A DNA stretch of 64,000 bases, taken from assembly GCF_019635935.1 (NCBI RefSeq), contig NZ_JAHBYN010000001.1, positions 2,291,501 through 2,355,500 of the forward strand. Reading direction: 5' to 3'. Positions 27,020-35,526 of the stretch are shown here, piece by piece (the stretch's first letter is position 1; each line of letters begins with the position of its first letter). Source of the DNA: Parvibaculum sp. GTDB lineage: Bacteria; Pseudomonadota; Alphaproteobacteria; Parvibaculales; Parvibaculaceae. Below the pieces are notes generated by a model. That model did not search any database. It was not told the DNA's origin and saw nothing but the letters and a program-made list of their open reading frames with translations. A program made the translations under genes and the position numbers.

Positions 27020-27859
27020 ATGCGATTTGTGACATTCGAGGTGGCGAGCGCGGCGCGGCTTGGGCTGGTCGAGGGCGGCGAGGTGGCCGATCTCGGCGCT
27101 CGCGCGCTGATCGACGCGATCCGTGCCGGCAAGGACGGGCTTGCGGCGGCGGCGAAGGCGGCGGGCAATGCGCCGCGCCTGTCGCTCGACGGGCTGACCC
27201 TGCTGCCGGTCATTCCGCGCCCCGGCAAGATCATCTGTCTCGGCCTCAATTACGCCGAACACGCTGCCGAAGGCGGGCGCGAGAGGCCGGACTATCCGAA
27301 TTTCTTCATGCGCTGCGCGACGTCGCTGGTAGGCCACGGGGCGCCGGTCGTTCGGCCGCGCGTTTCCGAGCAACTCGATTTCGAGGCGGAGCTGGCGGCC
27401 GTCATCGGCCGCACGGTGCCGCGCCATGTGGAACGCGCCAGGGCACTCGATTATGTGGCCGGCTACAGCTGTTTCAACGATGTGTCGGTGCGCGACTATC
27501 AGCGGCGGACGCCGCAATGGACCATCGGCAAGAATTTCGACGGCAGCGGACCCTTCGGCCCGCTCTTCGTGACGGCGGATGAACTGCCGCCGGGCGCGAC
27601 GGGCCTCGCCATCGCCTCGCGGCTCAATGGCGAGACGATGCAAAGCGCCAACACGCGCGACATGATTTTTCCGGTCGACGAGACGATCGCGCTCTTGAGC
27701 GACTGCATGACGCTCGAAGCCGGCGACGTGCTGGTGATGGGAACGCCGGCGGGCGTCGGCTTCGCGCGCACGCCGCCCGTGTGGATGAAGCCCGGCGACC
27801 GGATCGAGGTCGAGATCGAGGGCGTTGGCCTTCTCGCCAACCCGATCGCCACCGAATAG
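27020..27859 (+). CDS. FAH family hydrolase (cytosolic)
   Basis: The protein has 279 residues. Key elements are CLGLNYAEHAAEGG, the metal ligands in LDFEAELAAVIG and FNDVSVRDYQ, WTIGKNFDGSGPFGP and VMGTPAGVGF. Members act as fumarylpyruvate or 2-hydroxyhepta-diene-dioate hydrolases/isomerases in aromatic ring-cleavage pathways. Unlike the protein at 5071 it has no signal peptide. ATG 27020 lies where the family fold begins. It is 57 bp downstream of the Mo hydroxylase, so it may be part of that unit. Confidence 0.9.
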   Translation: MRFVTFEVASAARLGLVEGGEVADLGARALIDAIRAGKDGLAAAAKAAGNAPRLSLDGLTLLPVIPRPGKIICLGLNYAEHAAEGGRERPDYPNFFMRCATSLVGHGAPVVRPRVSEQLDFEAELAAVIGRTVPRHVERARALDYVAGYSCFNDVSVRDYQRRTPQWTIGKNFDGSGPFGPLFVTADELPPGATGLAIASRLNGETMQSANTRDMIFPVDETIALLSDCMTLEAGDVLVMGTPAGVGFARTPPVWMKPGDRIEVEIEGVGLLANPIATE

Positions 27860-27866
27860 AACCCCT

Positions 27867-30800
27867 TTACTCGGCCGGATGCGCGACCGCGCCGGATCGC
27901 GACGAGTGCCCGCGACGCGACCGGAGCGTCGACGGTGCGGCCAGCAGCACCGGCACCAGAACCAGCGTCAGCAGTGTCGAGAAGCCGAGGCCGAAAATAA
28001 TCGCCGTCGACAACTGCACCCACCACACCGCGACCGGGCCGCCAAACACGATCTCGCGCGCCGCGAAATCGAGATTGATCTGCAGCGCCATCGGCAACAG
28101 GCCGAACATCGTGGTGATGGTGGTCAGCATGATCGGCCGGAGACGCTGCCCCGCCGTGCGCAACACCGCCTCGATCACATCCATGCCTTCGCGAAGCAGG
28201 CGCTGATAGGTGTCGATCAGCACGATCGAATTGTTCACGACGATGCCCGCCAGCGCGACGATGCCGGTGCCCGTCATGATGACGGAGAAAGGCTGGCCAG
28301 TGACCATCATGCCGATCAGCACACCGACGGTCGACAGCACCACCGTCGAAAGCGTCAGCACCGAATGGTAGAAGCTGTTGAACTGCGTCAGCAGGATCAC
28401 GAACATCAGGAACAGCGCGCCGATCAGCGCCCCGCCAAGGAAGTTGGCGGATTCCTCCTGCTCTTCGCTCGCGCCGCGGAAACGGATGCGAATGCCCGGC
28501 CCGAAATCCTGCGCCTCGATCCATTCCTGTATCTCGCGCGTTTTTTCGTCGACATTGATCTTGGCTTCGGTCTCGCGGTCGAAGGCGGTGTTGGCCTTGA
28601 TCGTGATCTGCCGAAATCCGTCGACGCGCTCGATGGAACTGACCTGCGGTTGCGCCGTGCGCTTGACGAAATTCGAGATCGGCACGAGGCCGCTCTGCGT
28701 CTGGACGCGCAACTGGTCGAGCTGGTCGAGCACGCGGTAGGAGTCCGGGAAGCGGGCACGGATGTCGACTTCGTCCTGCGCGTCGTCGGGACGGTACTTG
28801 CCGATCAGGATGCCGTTGGTGACGAGCTGGATCGTCGCCCCGACCGATGTCACATCGGCGCCGAAGCGCCCGGCGAGTTCGCGGTCGACCGTCATCACCC
28901 ATTCGATGCCGGGCAGCGGCCTTCCATCCTCGACGTCGAGCAGCCCGTCGACATTGCGGTCGAGATGTTCGCGGATTCGGGTGGTTGCTTCCAGCAGCCG
29001 CGTATAGTCGCTGGACGTCAACTGGATCTGGATGTCCTTGCCGGTCGGCGGGCCTTCCTCGAGCTTCCGGAGTTCCACCTTGATGCCCGGAAGCTTGTCC
29101 GTCTGCTGGCGAATGCCGTCGAGAATGACAGCACCCTTGGCGCGCTCCTCATAGGGTTTCAGTTCGATCATCAACTGCGCGATCAGGTCCTTCGGCACGT
29201 CGCCGCGGCCGACGGGACCCGAACCGAGGCCGGGGCCGGTGCGCGTGAAGACCGTGCGCACACCGTCGGTCGAGAGCACGATGTCCTCGACGTCGCGCGC
29301 CAGCGTCAACGTGTCCTGCGCCGACAGGTTGCCGCGCGCGCTGACCAAGGCAATGGCCTGTTCCGGCTCGGTGTCGACGAAGAACTCGACGCCGTTGTTG
29401 AAATTCGAAAAGAGCACAATGGTAGCGACCAGAATGACAACGGTGCCGGCCAGCACACGGCCGGGAAAATGGATCAACCGGTCGAGCAGGCGCACATAGG
29501 CGCCCGTGAGCCCCGGCAGCGACCGGATGTCGCCGGTCTCCGTGCCCGCCAGAAGTTTCAGCACGTCGCTGTCGGCGTTCTCGGCCTTGCCGACGAGACC
29601 GCCGAGAACGGGAAGGAATACGAGCGCGGTGATGAACGAGGCGGAGAGCACGACGATCAGCGTGATCGGCAGGTAGCTCATGAACTTGCCGCTGACGCCC
29701 GGCCAGAGAAGCATCGGCAGGAAGGCGGCCAACGTCGTCGCCGTCGAGGCGGCGATGGGCCAGAACATGCGCTTGGCGGCAAGCCCGTAGGCCGCGCGGC
29801 GTTCGAGCCCCTCCGACATTTTCCGGTCGGCGAATTCGACGACCACGATGGCGCCGTCGACCAGCATGCCGACCGAAAGCAGCATGCCGAACATCACCAT
29901 CATGTTGACGGTGTAGCCGGTGACCGACAGGAACAGGAAGCCGATCATGAACGAGGTCGGAATGGCGATGCCGACCAGCAGCGCCGAGCGCAGACCGAGC
30001 GCGGCCACGACGACGATCATCACCAGAACGATGGCGGTGGTGATCGAGGACTGAAGCGAGCCGAGCGAACGGTGAATCCAGCTCGATGCGTCGAGCGTGA
30101 AATCGACATGGATGGCGTCGGGCCAGTCGGCCGTGAACTCGTCGACGACGGCGCGCACCTGCGTGTTGTTGTCGACGATGTTGGTGCCGATGCGCTTGGT
30201 GATTTCGATGGCGATGGCCGGATGGCCGTTGAAGCGCGCAAAGCCGTCCGGGTCCTTGAAGGTCCGGCGGATGTCGGCGACATCCGAAAGCGTCACGATA
30301 CCGTCGCCGGAAACCTTGACCGGCAGGGTCAGCACATCTTCGCGCGTTTCGAACAGACCGGGCACCTTGACCGAGAAGCGGCCCTGGCCCGTGTCGATGT
30401 TGCCCGCCGCGATGAGGCGGTTGTTCATCTGCACGATGTTGATGAGTTCGGATTGCGAGATGCCATAGGATTCGAGCTTCGCCGGATCGATCACGACTTC
30501 CAGCAATTCCTCGCGATGACCGATCAGTTCGGCCTGCAGCACGGTCGGGACCGCCTCGATCTCGTCCTTCAGCCGCCGCGCCGCCTCATAAAGCGTCCGC
30601 TCCGGCACTTCGCCCGACAGCGTGACGATCAGCACCGGGAAAAGCGCAGCGTTGAACTCGCGCACCGTCGGTTCGTCGGATTCGCCCGGCAGCTTGGCGC
30701 GCGCCAGATCGACCTTCTCGCGCACGTCCTGCAGGGCCTTGTCCTTGTCGAAGTTGACGTCGAACTCGAGCACGATGCCGGCATGGCCCTGCGAGGCCGT

Positions 30801-31049
30801 GGCCCTGATTTCCTTGAGCCCTTCGAGCGAGCGCAGCTCCGTTTCCATCGGACGGATCAGCAGCCGCTCGGCGTCTTCCGGCGAAATGCCCTGATGCGTG
30901 ATCGAAACGTAGAAGATCGGGATCGGAATGTCCGGATCGGCCTCCTTGGGGATCGTCACATAGGCGATGAGACCGGCAATGACCATCAGCACCATGGTCG
31001 TCATGGTGGTGCGGGCGCGCCCTTGAACTGCGTCGACAAATCCGTTCAC
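27867..31049 (-). CDS. RND efflux permease, HAE-1-like with atypical proton relay
   Basis: This 1060-residue inner-membrane proton-driven pump has 12 helices in two homologous halves. In TM4 the usual Asp pair is replaced by Asp-Gly (GMLVDGAIVVVEF). In TM10 the usual Lys is Asn (GIVVNNSIVLID). These variants occur in a subgroup of RND permeases, so the protein is probably functional but with a different relay from AcrB. Its start overlaps the stop of the membrane-fusion gene, making a PadR-MFP-RND operon. No outer-membrane channel gene is present. The substrate is unknown. Confidence 0.92.
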   Translation of the reverse strand: MNGFVDAVQGRARTTMTTMVLMVIAGLIAYVTIPKEADPDIPIPIFYVSITHQGISPEDAERLLIRPMETELRSLEGLKEIRATASQGHAGIVLEFDVNFDKDKALQDVREKVDLARAKLPGESDEPTVREFNAALFPVLIVTLSGEVPERTLYEAARRLKDEIEAVPTVLQAELIGHREELLEVVIDPAKLESYGISQSELINIVQMNNRLIAAGNIDTGQGRFSVKVPGLFETREDVLTLPVKVSGDGIVTLSDVADIRRTFKDPDGFARFNGHPAIAIEITKRIGTNIVDNNTQVRAVVDEFTADWPDAIHVDFTLDASSWIHRSLGSLQSSITTAIVLVMIVVVAALGLRSALLVGIAIPTSFMIGFLFLSVTGYTVNMMVMFGMLLSVGMLVDGAIVVVEFADRKMSEGLERRAAYGLAAKRMFWPIAASTATTLAAFLPMLLWPGVSGKFMSYLPITLIVVLSASFITALVFLPVLGGLVGKAENADSDVLKLLAGTETGDIRSLPGLTGAYVRLLDRLIHFPGRVLAGTVVILVATIVLFSNFNNGVEFFVDTEPEQAIALVSARGNLSAQDTLTLARDVEDIVLSTDGVRTVFTRTGPGLGSGPVGRGDVPKDLIAQLMIELKPYEERAKGAVILDGIRQQTDKLPGIKVELRKLEEGPPTGKDIQIQLTSSDYTRLLEATTRIREHLDRNVDGLLDVEDGRPLPGIEWVMTVDRELAGRFGADVTSVGATIQLVTNGILIGKYRPDDAQDEVDIRARFPDSYRVLDQLDQLRVQTQSGLVPISNFVKRTAQPQVSSIERVDGFRQITIKANTAFDRETEAKINVDEKTREIQEWIEAQDFGPGIRIRFRGASEEQEESANFLGGALIGALFLMFVILLTQFNSFYHSVLTLSTVVLSTVGVLIGMMVTGQPFSVIMTGTGIVALAGIVVNNSIVLIDTYQRLLREGMDVIEAVLRTAGQRLRPIMLTTITTMFGLLPMALQINLDFAAREIVFGGPVAVWWVQLSTAIIFGLGFSTLLTLVLVPVLLAAPSTLRSRRGHSSRSGAVAHPAE

Positions 31050-32179
31050 AGGCCGGCTCCAAGTGTGGCGGCGGGCATTGCCTCGACCTTTTGTCCTTCG
31101 ATCACATAGTCCTGACCGACGGTGATGAGCTTCACCGTCTGCGGCAGGCCGGCAACCCAGAGGCCTTCGGGCGTGTCGTCGATCAATTGTACCGCGTCGA
31201 AGCGGACGCGGCTGTCCGCGTCCACCGTGCGGACGCCGATCACGCCCTTGTCGTCGAGCGAGATCACCGAACTCGGAATGCGATGCGCCTGGATTTCCTG
31301 GCCCGGCACGGCGATTTCGGCCGTGATGCCGGCGCGTATCGCAAAATCGGGATTGGGCACTTCAAGCTCGACACGGAACGTCCGGGTCGCCGGATCGGCC
31401 GTCTTGGCGACGAAGCTGACCGTCCCCGAAACCGTTTCGCCGGTGATCAGGCGCGCCCGGCCCGGCTGGCCGATCTTGAGCATGCCGACGCGGTCTTCGG
31501 CAACCTGACCGACGACCAGCAGCGGATCGAGCTCGACCACGAGACCGCAAACGTCGCCGACGCGCAGATAGTCGCCGACCTCGACGCGCCGGTCGTCGAA
31601 CACGCCGTCGAAAGGCGCGACGATCTTCGTCTGGCTGACCTCGATCTGCATCTGCTTCAGCCGCGCTTGCGCGGCGTCATGCGCGGCCTTGGAAGCCGCC
31701 GCCGCCGTCGGCGCGCGGTAGCCCTTTTCGGCAAGCTGGCGCGAGGCGTCATATTCGAGCTGACGCTGGCGCGCCAGCGCGCGCGCTTCGGCAAGCTGGG
31801 CGTCGCGGGCGTTGAGGTTGATCGCGCACAAGACGTCGCCCGCCTTGACGCGCGCGCCTTTTTCGACCGGGAGTTCCGATACCGTTCCTTGCGTTTCGGC
31901 GCGCACTTCGACGGCGCGTTTGGCCATCGTGCGTCCGCGGATCGCAACCACGCCCTGCCGGGCGCTCGCGGTCGACGTCACGACGCGCACCTGCGGAACG
32001 GTCGTGTTTGCCGCATTGCGTTCGGCCGCCGTCATGTCGTCGGTGACGCCGTTGCCGCCGTTGAAAATGCCCGTGAAGAACCAGACCCCGATGATCGCGG
32101 CGATGCCGATGGCGATCAATTGCGAACGATTAAGTTTCGACGCGGCCTGACCGATGATATTCCGCTGGTGCTCAAACAT
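31046..32179 (-). CDS. RND efflux membrane-fusion (periplasmic adaptor) protein
   Basis: This 377-residue adaptor has an N-terminal membrane anchor (LIAIGIAAIIGVWFFTGIF, about residues 20-38) and no lipobox. The lipoyl halves are VEKGARVKAGDVLCAINLNA and APFDGVFDDRRVEVGDYLRVG. A short helical hairpin follows between them, then beta-barrel and membrane-proximal domains. ATG 32179 is chosen; longer frames run into the padR gene, which overlaps its start by 8 nt. It bridges the permease at 27867 to an outer-membrane channel encoded elsewhere. Confidence 0.9.
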   Translation of the reverse strand: MFEHQRNIIGQAASKLNRSQLIAIGIAAIIGVWFFTGIFNGGNGVTDDMTAAERNAANTTVPQVRVVTSTASARQGVVAIRGRTMAKRAVEVRAETQGTVSELPVEKGARVKAGDVLCAINLNARDAQLAEARALARQRQLEYDASRQLAEKGYRAPTAAAASKAAHDAAQARLKQMQIEVSQTKIVAPFDGVFDDRRVEVGDYLRVGDVCGLVVELDPLLVVGQVAEDRVGMLKIGQPGRARLITGETVSGTVSFVAKTADPATRTFRVELEVPNPDFAIRAGITAEIAVPGQEIQAHRIPSSVISLDDKGVIGVRTVDADSRVRFDAVQLIDDTPEGLWVAGLPQTVKLITVGQDYVIEGQKVEAMPAATLGAGL

Positions 32180-32732
32180 GCGTGTGTACTTCTCTGGGGG
32201 CTTCCTGCGGCTTGTCGTCCACCGCAATGTCTTCGATCAGGTGCCGGTTGTTCTCGAGAAAGGAGACGGATGCCGAATAGACGGCGTGACCGTAGAGCCG
32301 CGCGAAATCCATGCCCGGCGTGTCGCCCGGATCCTTCGTCGCGAGTTCTTCGGTCTTCGCCTTCATCGCGGCAAGACGCTGATCGACAAGCTCGACCACG
32401 CGCGAACGCGGCAGCAAATGGGCAAACAAAACCGCGAAAAGGAATTCGGACCTGAATTTGTCTTCGGCCAGCGGCGTATGCAGCGCCTCGCGGAGGCTCT
32501 GCCGTCCCTTGTCGGTCAGGGAGTAGATTTTCTTGTCGGGGCGGCGCTCCTGCTGTTCCGCCTTGCAGGTAACCAGGCCCTCATCCGTCAGCCGCGTCAG
32601 CGCCGGATAGATCGAGCCATAGCTGGCGTCGAGGAAATGGCTGAACGGGCCGTCCTCGAACATCTTGTTGATCTCGTAGCCTGTGGCTTCGCCGAAGACC
32701 AACGCGCCGAGACAGAGCGTGGTGACTTGCAT
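32172..32732 (-). CDS. PadR-family transcriptional regulator
   Basis: This is a 186-residue winged-helix regulator. The N-terminal domain shows the PadR pattern: CLGALVFGEATGYEINK, DASYGSIYPALTRLTDEGLV and KKIYSLTDKGRQSL. An alpha-helical dimerisation domain follows. ATG 32732 marks the start of the winged helix, and upstream in-frame sequence crosses the operator array. It is the first gene of the efflux operon, so it most likely represses itself and the pump, as PadR relatives do for other efflux systems. The inducer is unknown. Confidence 0.88.
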   Translation of the reverse strand: MQVTTLCLGALVFGEATGYEINKMFEDGPFSHFLDASYGSIYPALTRLTDEGLVTCKAEQQERRPDKKIYSLTDKGRQSLREALHTPLAEDKFRSEFLFAVLFAHLLPRSRVVELVDQRLAAMKAKTEELATKDPGDTPGMDFARLYGHAVYSASVSFLENNRHLIEDIAVDDKPQEAPREVHTHV

Positions 32733-32771
32733 CGGGGGTATCCTTGCCGCGCCGGCCAAGGGGTGTCGCGG

Positions 32772-32820
32772 GCATATATGCTGGGCCGATATATCGCGTC
32801 TATATAGGGCCGATATATGA
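32772..32820 (-). promoter_or_regulatory. Array of ATATAT-centred palindromes upstream of padR
   Basis: Two perfect 10-bp palindromes, GCATATATGC (32772-32781) and CGATATATCG (32787-32796), are followed by CTATATAG (32800-32807) and the half-matching CGATATATGA (32811-32820). Their centres are 15, 12 and 12 bp apart. The array begins 40 bp upstream of the padR start, where the promoter should lie, and is far more AT-rich than its surroundings. It is a probable multi-site operator for PadR. Confidence 0.55.
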
Positions 32821-32922
32821 GAATCCAAGGGGTGTGCCCCGGTTTCTCGCATTCTTTTCTGTATTTTTTTGCACTGCGGCAAACACGCAACACCAGCGTG
32901 ACGCGGGGGATATGACCGCCTT

Positions 32923-33648
32923 TCAGGCGTCCGGCGCCGGGCGGGCGCGCTGGTTGTAGAGCATCTTGCGGACCTTCTCCTGCTCTTCGGGCGTCATTTT
33001 GGAGAGGTCCATCGAAAGGTCGCTGCCCGCCGCCATGCCGCGCTGGACGGCCGGGCGCTCGCCGATCTCCGCGAGCCAGCGCTTGAAATGCTTGAATTCC
33101 TCGATGTCCTGTCCCTGCGCCTTCCAGTTGACGGCCCAAGGATAGCAGATCATGTCGGCGATCGTGTACGCCTCGCCCGCCATGTAGCGCCGGTCGTAGA
33201 GGCGGTTGTTCATCACCCCGTAGAGCCGGTTGGCCTCGTCGGTGAAGCGGCGCACCGCATAGGACTGGTCGCCCTCGCGCTCGCCCAGGCGCCGGAAATG
33301 GCCGCACTCGCCGAGCTTCGGACCCTGATTGGCCATCTGCCACATCACCCATTGGGTGACTTCGTATTTGCCGTGGGGGTCTTGCGGGAAGAACTTCCCG
33401 GCCTTCTCGGCGATATACATCATCATCGCGCCGGACTCGAAAATGCCGAGCGGCGCGCCGCCGCCCATCGGTTCATGGTCGATGAGGGCCGGCATGCGGT
33501 GATTGGGATTGAGCTTCAGGAATTCGGGGCTGAACTGGTCGCCGCGCCCGATATGCAGCGGGATCAGATTGTAGGGAAGCCCGCATTCCTCGAGCAGGAT
33601 CGTCACTTTCTTCCCGTTGGGTGTCGGCCAGTAATAGAGATCGATCAT
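32923..33648 (-). CDS. Glutathione S-transferase family protein (YfcG/Ure2p-like)
   Basis: This 241-residue thioredoxin-fold plus helical-domain protein begins MIDLYYWPTPNGKKVTILLEE, the pattern of Nu-class/YfcG disulfide-bond reductases in which TPN replaces the catalytic Tyr/Ser/Cys region. The glutathione-contact motif FESGAMMMYIAEK is present. An acidic and basic C-terminal extension (KMTPEEQEKVRKM) follows the fold. It lies 36 bp after the CoA transferase/hydrolase gene on the same strand and is probably the last gene of that unit. A detoxification or redox role is likely. Confidence 0.85.
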   Translation of the reverse strand: MIDLYYWPTPNGKKVTILLEECGLPYNLIPLHIGRGDQFSPEFLKLNPNHRMPALIDHEPMGGGAPLGIFESGAMMMYIAEKAGKFFPQDPHGKYEVTQWVMWQMANQGPKLGECGHFRRLGEREGDQSYAVRRFTDEANRLYGVMNNRLYDRRYMAGEAYTIADMICYPWAVNWKAQGQDIEEFKHFKRWLAEIGERPAVQRGMAAGSDLSMDLSKMTPEEQEKVRKMLYNQRARPAPDA

Positions 33649-33684
33649 GGCGGGCGTCCTCCCAACGCGCGTGATGACAAATCC

Positions 33685-35520
33685 CTAGTTGGGGGCTGCA
33701 AGCGCCGCCAGCAAGAGGCGGCGGTAAAGCCTTTCGCTGAAAGACGAAGGCCTTGCGAGCCCCATCCGTTCGAGAGCGGCATTTGTTGAAGCATTCGAGG
33801 GGCCGCCTTTCAGCGCCATGCGCGCGAGTTCCCGCTTCGAGGCGCGCGAAAGGCGCCCGAGCGCCGGCATCAACGCCTGCTCGACCGCGGTGAAATCGCT
33901 GCCGAAGGGAAAGAGCGGCAACAGACCTTGCGCCTTGGCGTCCGCCAGCCCCGCCGCGATCCGTTCGGGGCGGTTGTTGCGCCGCGCCGGCGGGATCTCG
34001 TAATCCGCCGCGATCTTGCCGGCCTTCTTCGCCCGCGCCAGCAACCCCGCCTGAAAGCGCGAATCGGCGACGCCGAGCATCGCCGCCACCACCTCGGCAT
34101 CGGTCTTGCCGCGCAAATCGGCGACGCCGTATTCGGTGACGACGATGTCGCGCAGATGGCGCGGGATCGTCTGGTGGCCATAGGAAAAGACCACGTTCGA
34201 CAAGGCCTCGCCGCCCTTCTCGCGCGTCGCGCGCAGCGCGATCACCGAACGCGCATCGGGAAGCGCAAAGGCCTGCGACACGAAATTATACTGGCCGCCG
34301 ACGCCGCTGACGACGCGCCCGTCATCGAGCCCGTCGGACACGACGGCGCCCGATAGCGTCGCCATCATCGCGGTGTTGATAAAACGCGCCCCCTTGCGCG
34401 CCGCGCGCTTGCCCGCTTCGTCGCCATAGAGTTCGTTGACAAAGGACACCGGCACCATCGCGATGCGCCGCCGCGCCTCGGGCGTCATTTCCTTCAGCCG
34501 CGCATAGAGGTTTCGCGAACCGAGAAAGAAGCCCGCATGGATCGCCACGCCGTCGACCTCGCGCTTGACGATTCCGGCTTCCATCAGATCGAGGAAACAT
34601 TCGACCAGCATTTCGCTGGCGCCGTAGAGCCCTTCCTCGAAGCGCGCCGTCTCGCGCGGCGGGCTGCCGAGGCGTTCAAGCGTTGCCCGCCAGATCGCGT
34701 TGTCGCGGTGCCGCAGCACAAGCCCCTGCCCGATCGCATCGCCGATGGAGCCGATGCCGACCTGCAGCGTTCCGCCATCGGGCACGAGCCCGGCGATGTT
34801 GAGGCCGATCGCATAATCGGCCGGCGTCACGGGTTCGCGCGGCGGCGCGAACAGCGGAAAGCGGAAATCGTCGCCTTCGAGCAGGAAATCGAATTCCGCC
34901 GCCGGCACCTCCGCCGCGCCGTCCATGAATGGCAGCGCGTCGTTGACTTCGCCGACAAAGACAATGCCGGTTTGTCCGCCGCGCCTTGCGGCCAGAAAGT
35001 CGGGCGTGACGTCGGGATTGCAACTGAGGCTGTAGCCGCCGCCCGCGCGCTCCGGCGGCGCGACAAGCTGCGCCAGCACATTGACGCCGCGTTCGAGGAT
35101 GTAGCGCCCGACATGGGTGTAATTGGCCGAGATGTAATTCTGCTGCTGGCGCGGCGAACCGAGCCAGCGCCCGGCCATCAGGAAGAACTCATGGACTTCG
35201 ATGTTGGGCGGCAGCGTCCCCTGCCGCAGCGCCGTCGCATAGCGAAGCTCGGGATAGCCCGCAAAGAGGCGCTCGGCCACGGGTTCGAGAAAGCGCCGTT
35301 CGAGATCGCTCGACGCGCGCGGTTTCTCGAGCGTCAGCGCCGTCAGGATGCTCAAGCTGATCGACGGATCGGCAATGGCGCGCGCCGTCAGCGCATTGAC
35401 GATATGATTGGCCTTGCCGAGCCCGAGCGGCAGCGCCATCACGATCTTGCGACCGACCCGCGCGACAATGGCGTCTGCCAGCCGTTCGGCATCGTCGAAG
35501 CGTTCGGGCTGTCCCGGCAT
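33685..35520 (-). CDS. Acetyl-CoA hydrolase/transferase family protein
   Basis: This 611-residue protein has the two-domain fold of family I CoA transferases/acetyl-CoA hydrolases. A glycine-rich loop lies at DGGTLQVGIGSIGDAI. A candidate catalytic Glu region is GLYGASEMLVE. The C-terminal domain is typical (VVFSYGHQTIPRHLRDIVV, then YGVADLRGKTDAEV). It is longer than 4-hydroxybutyrate CoA transferases (about 430-510) because of an insert in the N-terminal half. It may transfer CoA between carboxylates. The start is 6 bp after the stop of the RND permease gene, suggesting co-transcription. Confidence 0.82.
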   Translation of the reverse strand: MPGQPERFDDAERLADAIVARVGRKIVMALPLGLGKANHIVNALTARAIADPSISLSILTALTLEKPRASSDLERRFLEPVAERLFAGYPELRYATALRQGTLPPNIEVHEFFLMAGRWLGSPRQQQNYISANYTHVGRYILERGVNVLAQLVAPPERAGGGYSLSCNPDVTPDFLAARRGGQTGIVFVGEVNDALPFMDGAAEVPAAEFDFLLEGDDFRFPLFAPPREPVTPADYAIGLNIAGLVPDGGTLQVGIGSIGDAIGQGLVLRHRDNAIWRATLERLGSPPRETARFEEGLYGASEMLVECFLDLMEAGIVKREVDGVAIHAGFFLGSRNLYARLKEMTPEARRRIAMVPVSFVNELYGDEAGKRAARKGARFINTAMMATLSGAVVSDGLDDGRVVSGVGGQYNFVSQAFALPDARSVIALRATREKGGEALSNVVFSYGHQTIPRHLRDIVVTEYGVADLRGKTDAEVVAAMLGVADSRFQAGLLARAKKAGKIAADYEIPPARRNNRPERIAAGLADAKAQGLLPLFPFGSDFTAVEQALMPALGRLSRASKRELARMALKGGPSNASTNAALERMGLARPSSFSERLYRRLLLAALAAPN

Positions 35521-35526
35521 CGCGAT

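Noticed and set aside
27825..31109. A very long plus-strand open frame (over 1000 codons) opposite the first RND permease
   Set aside because: It is a shadow of high third-position GC in the permease gene. The translation is low-complexity, rich in Arg/Asp/His, and has no recognisable motif.
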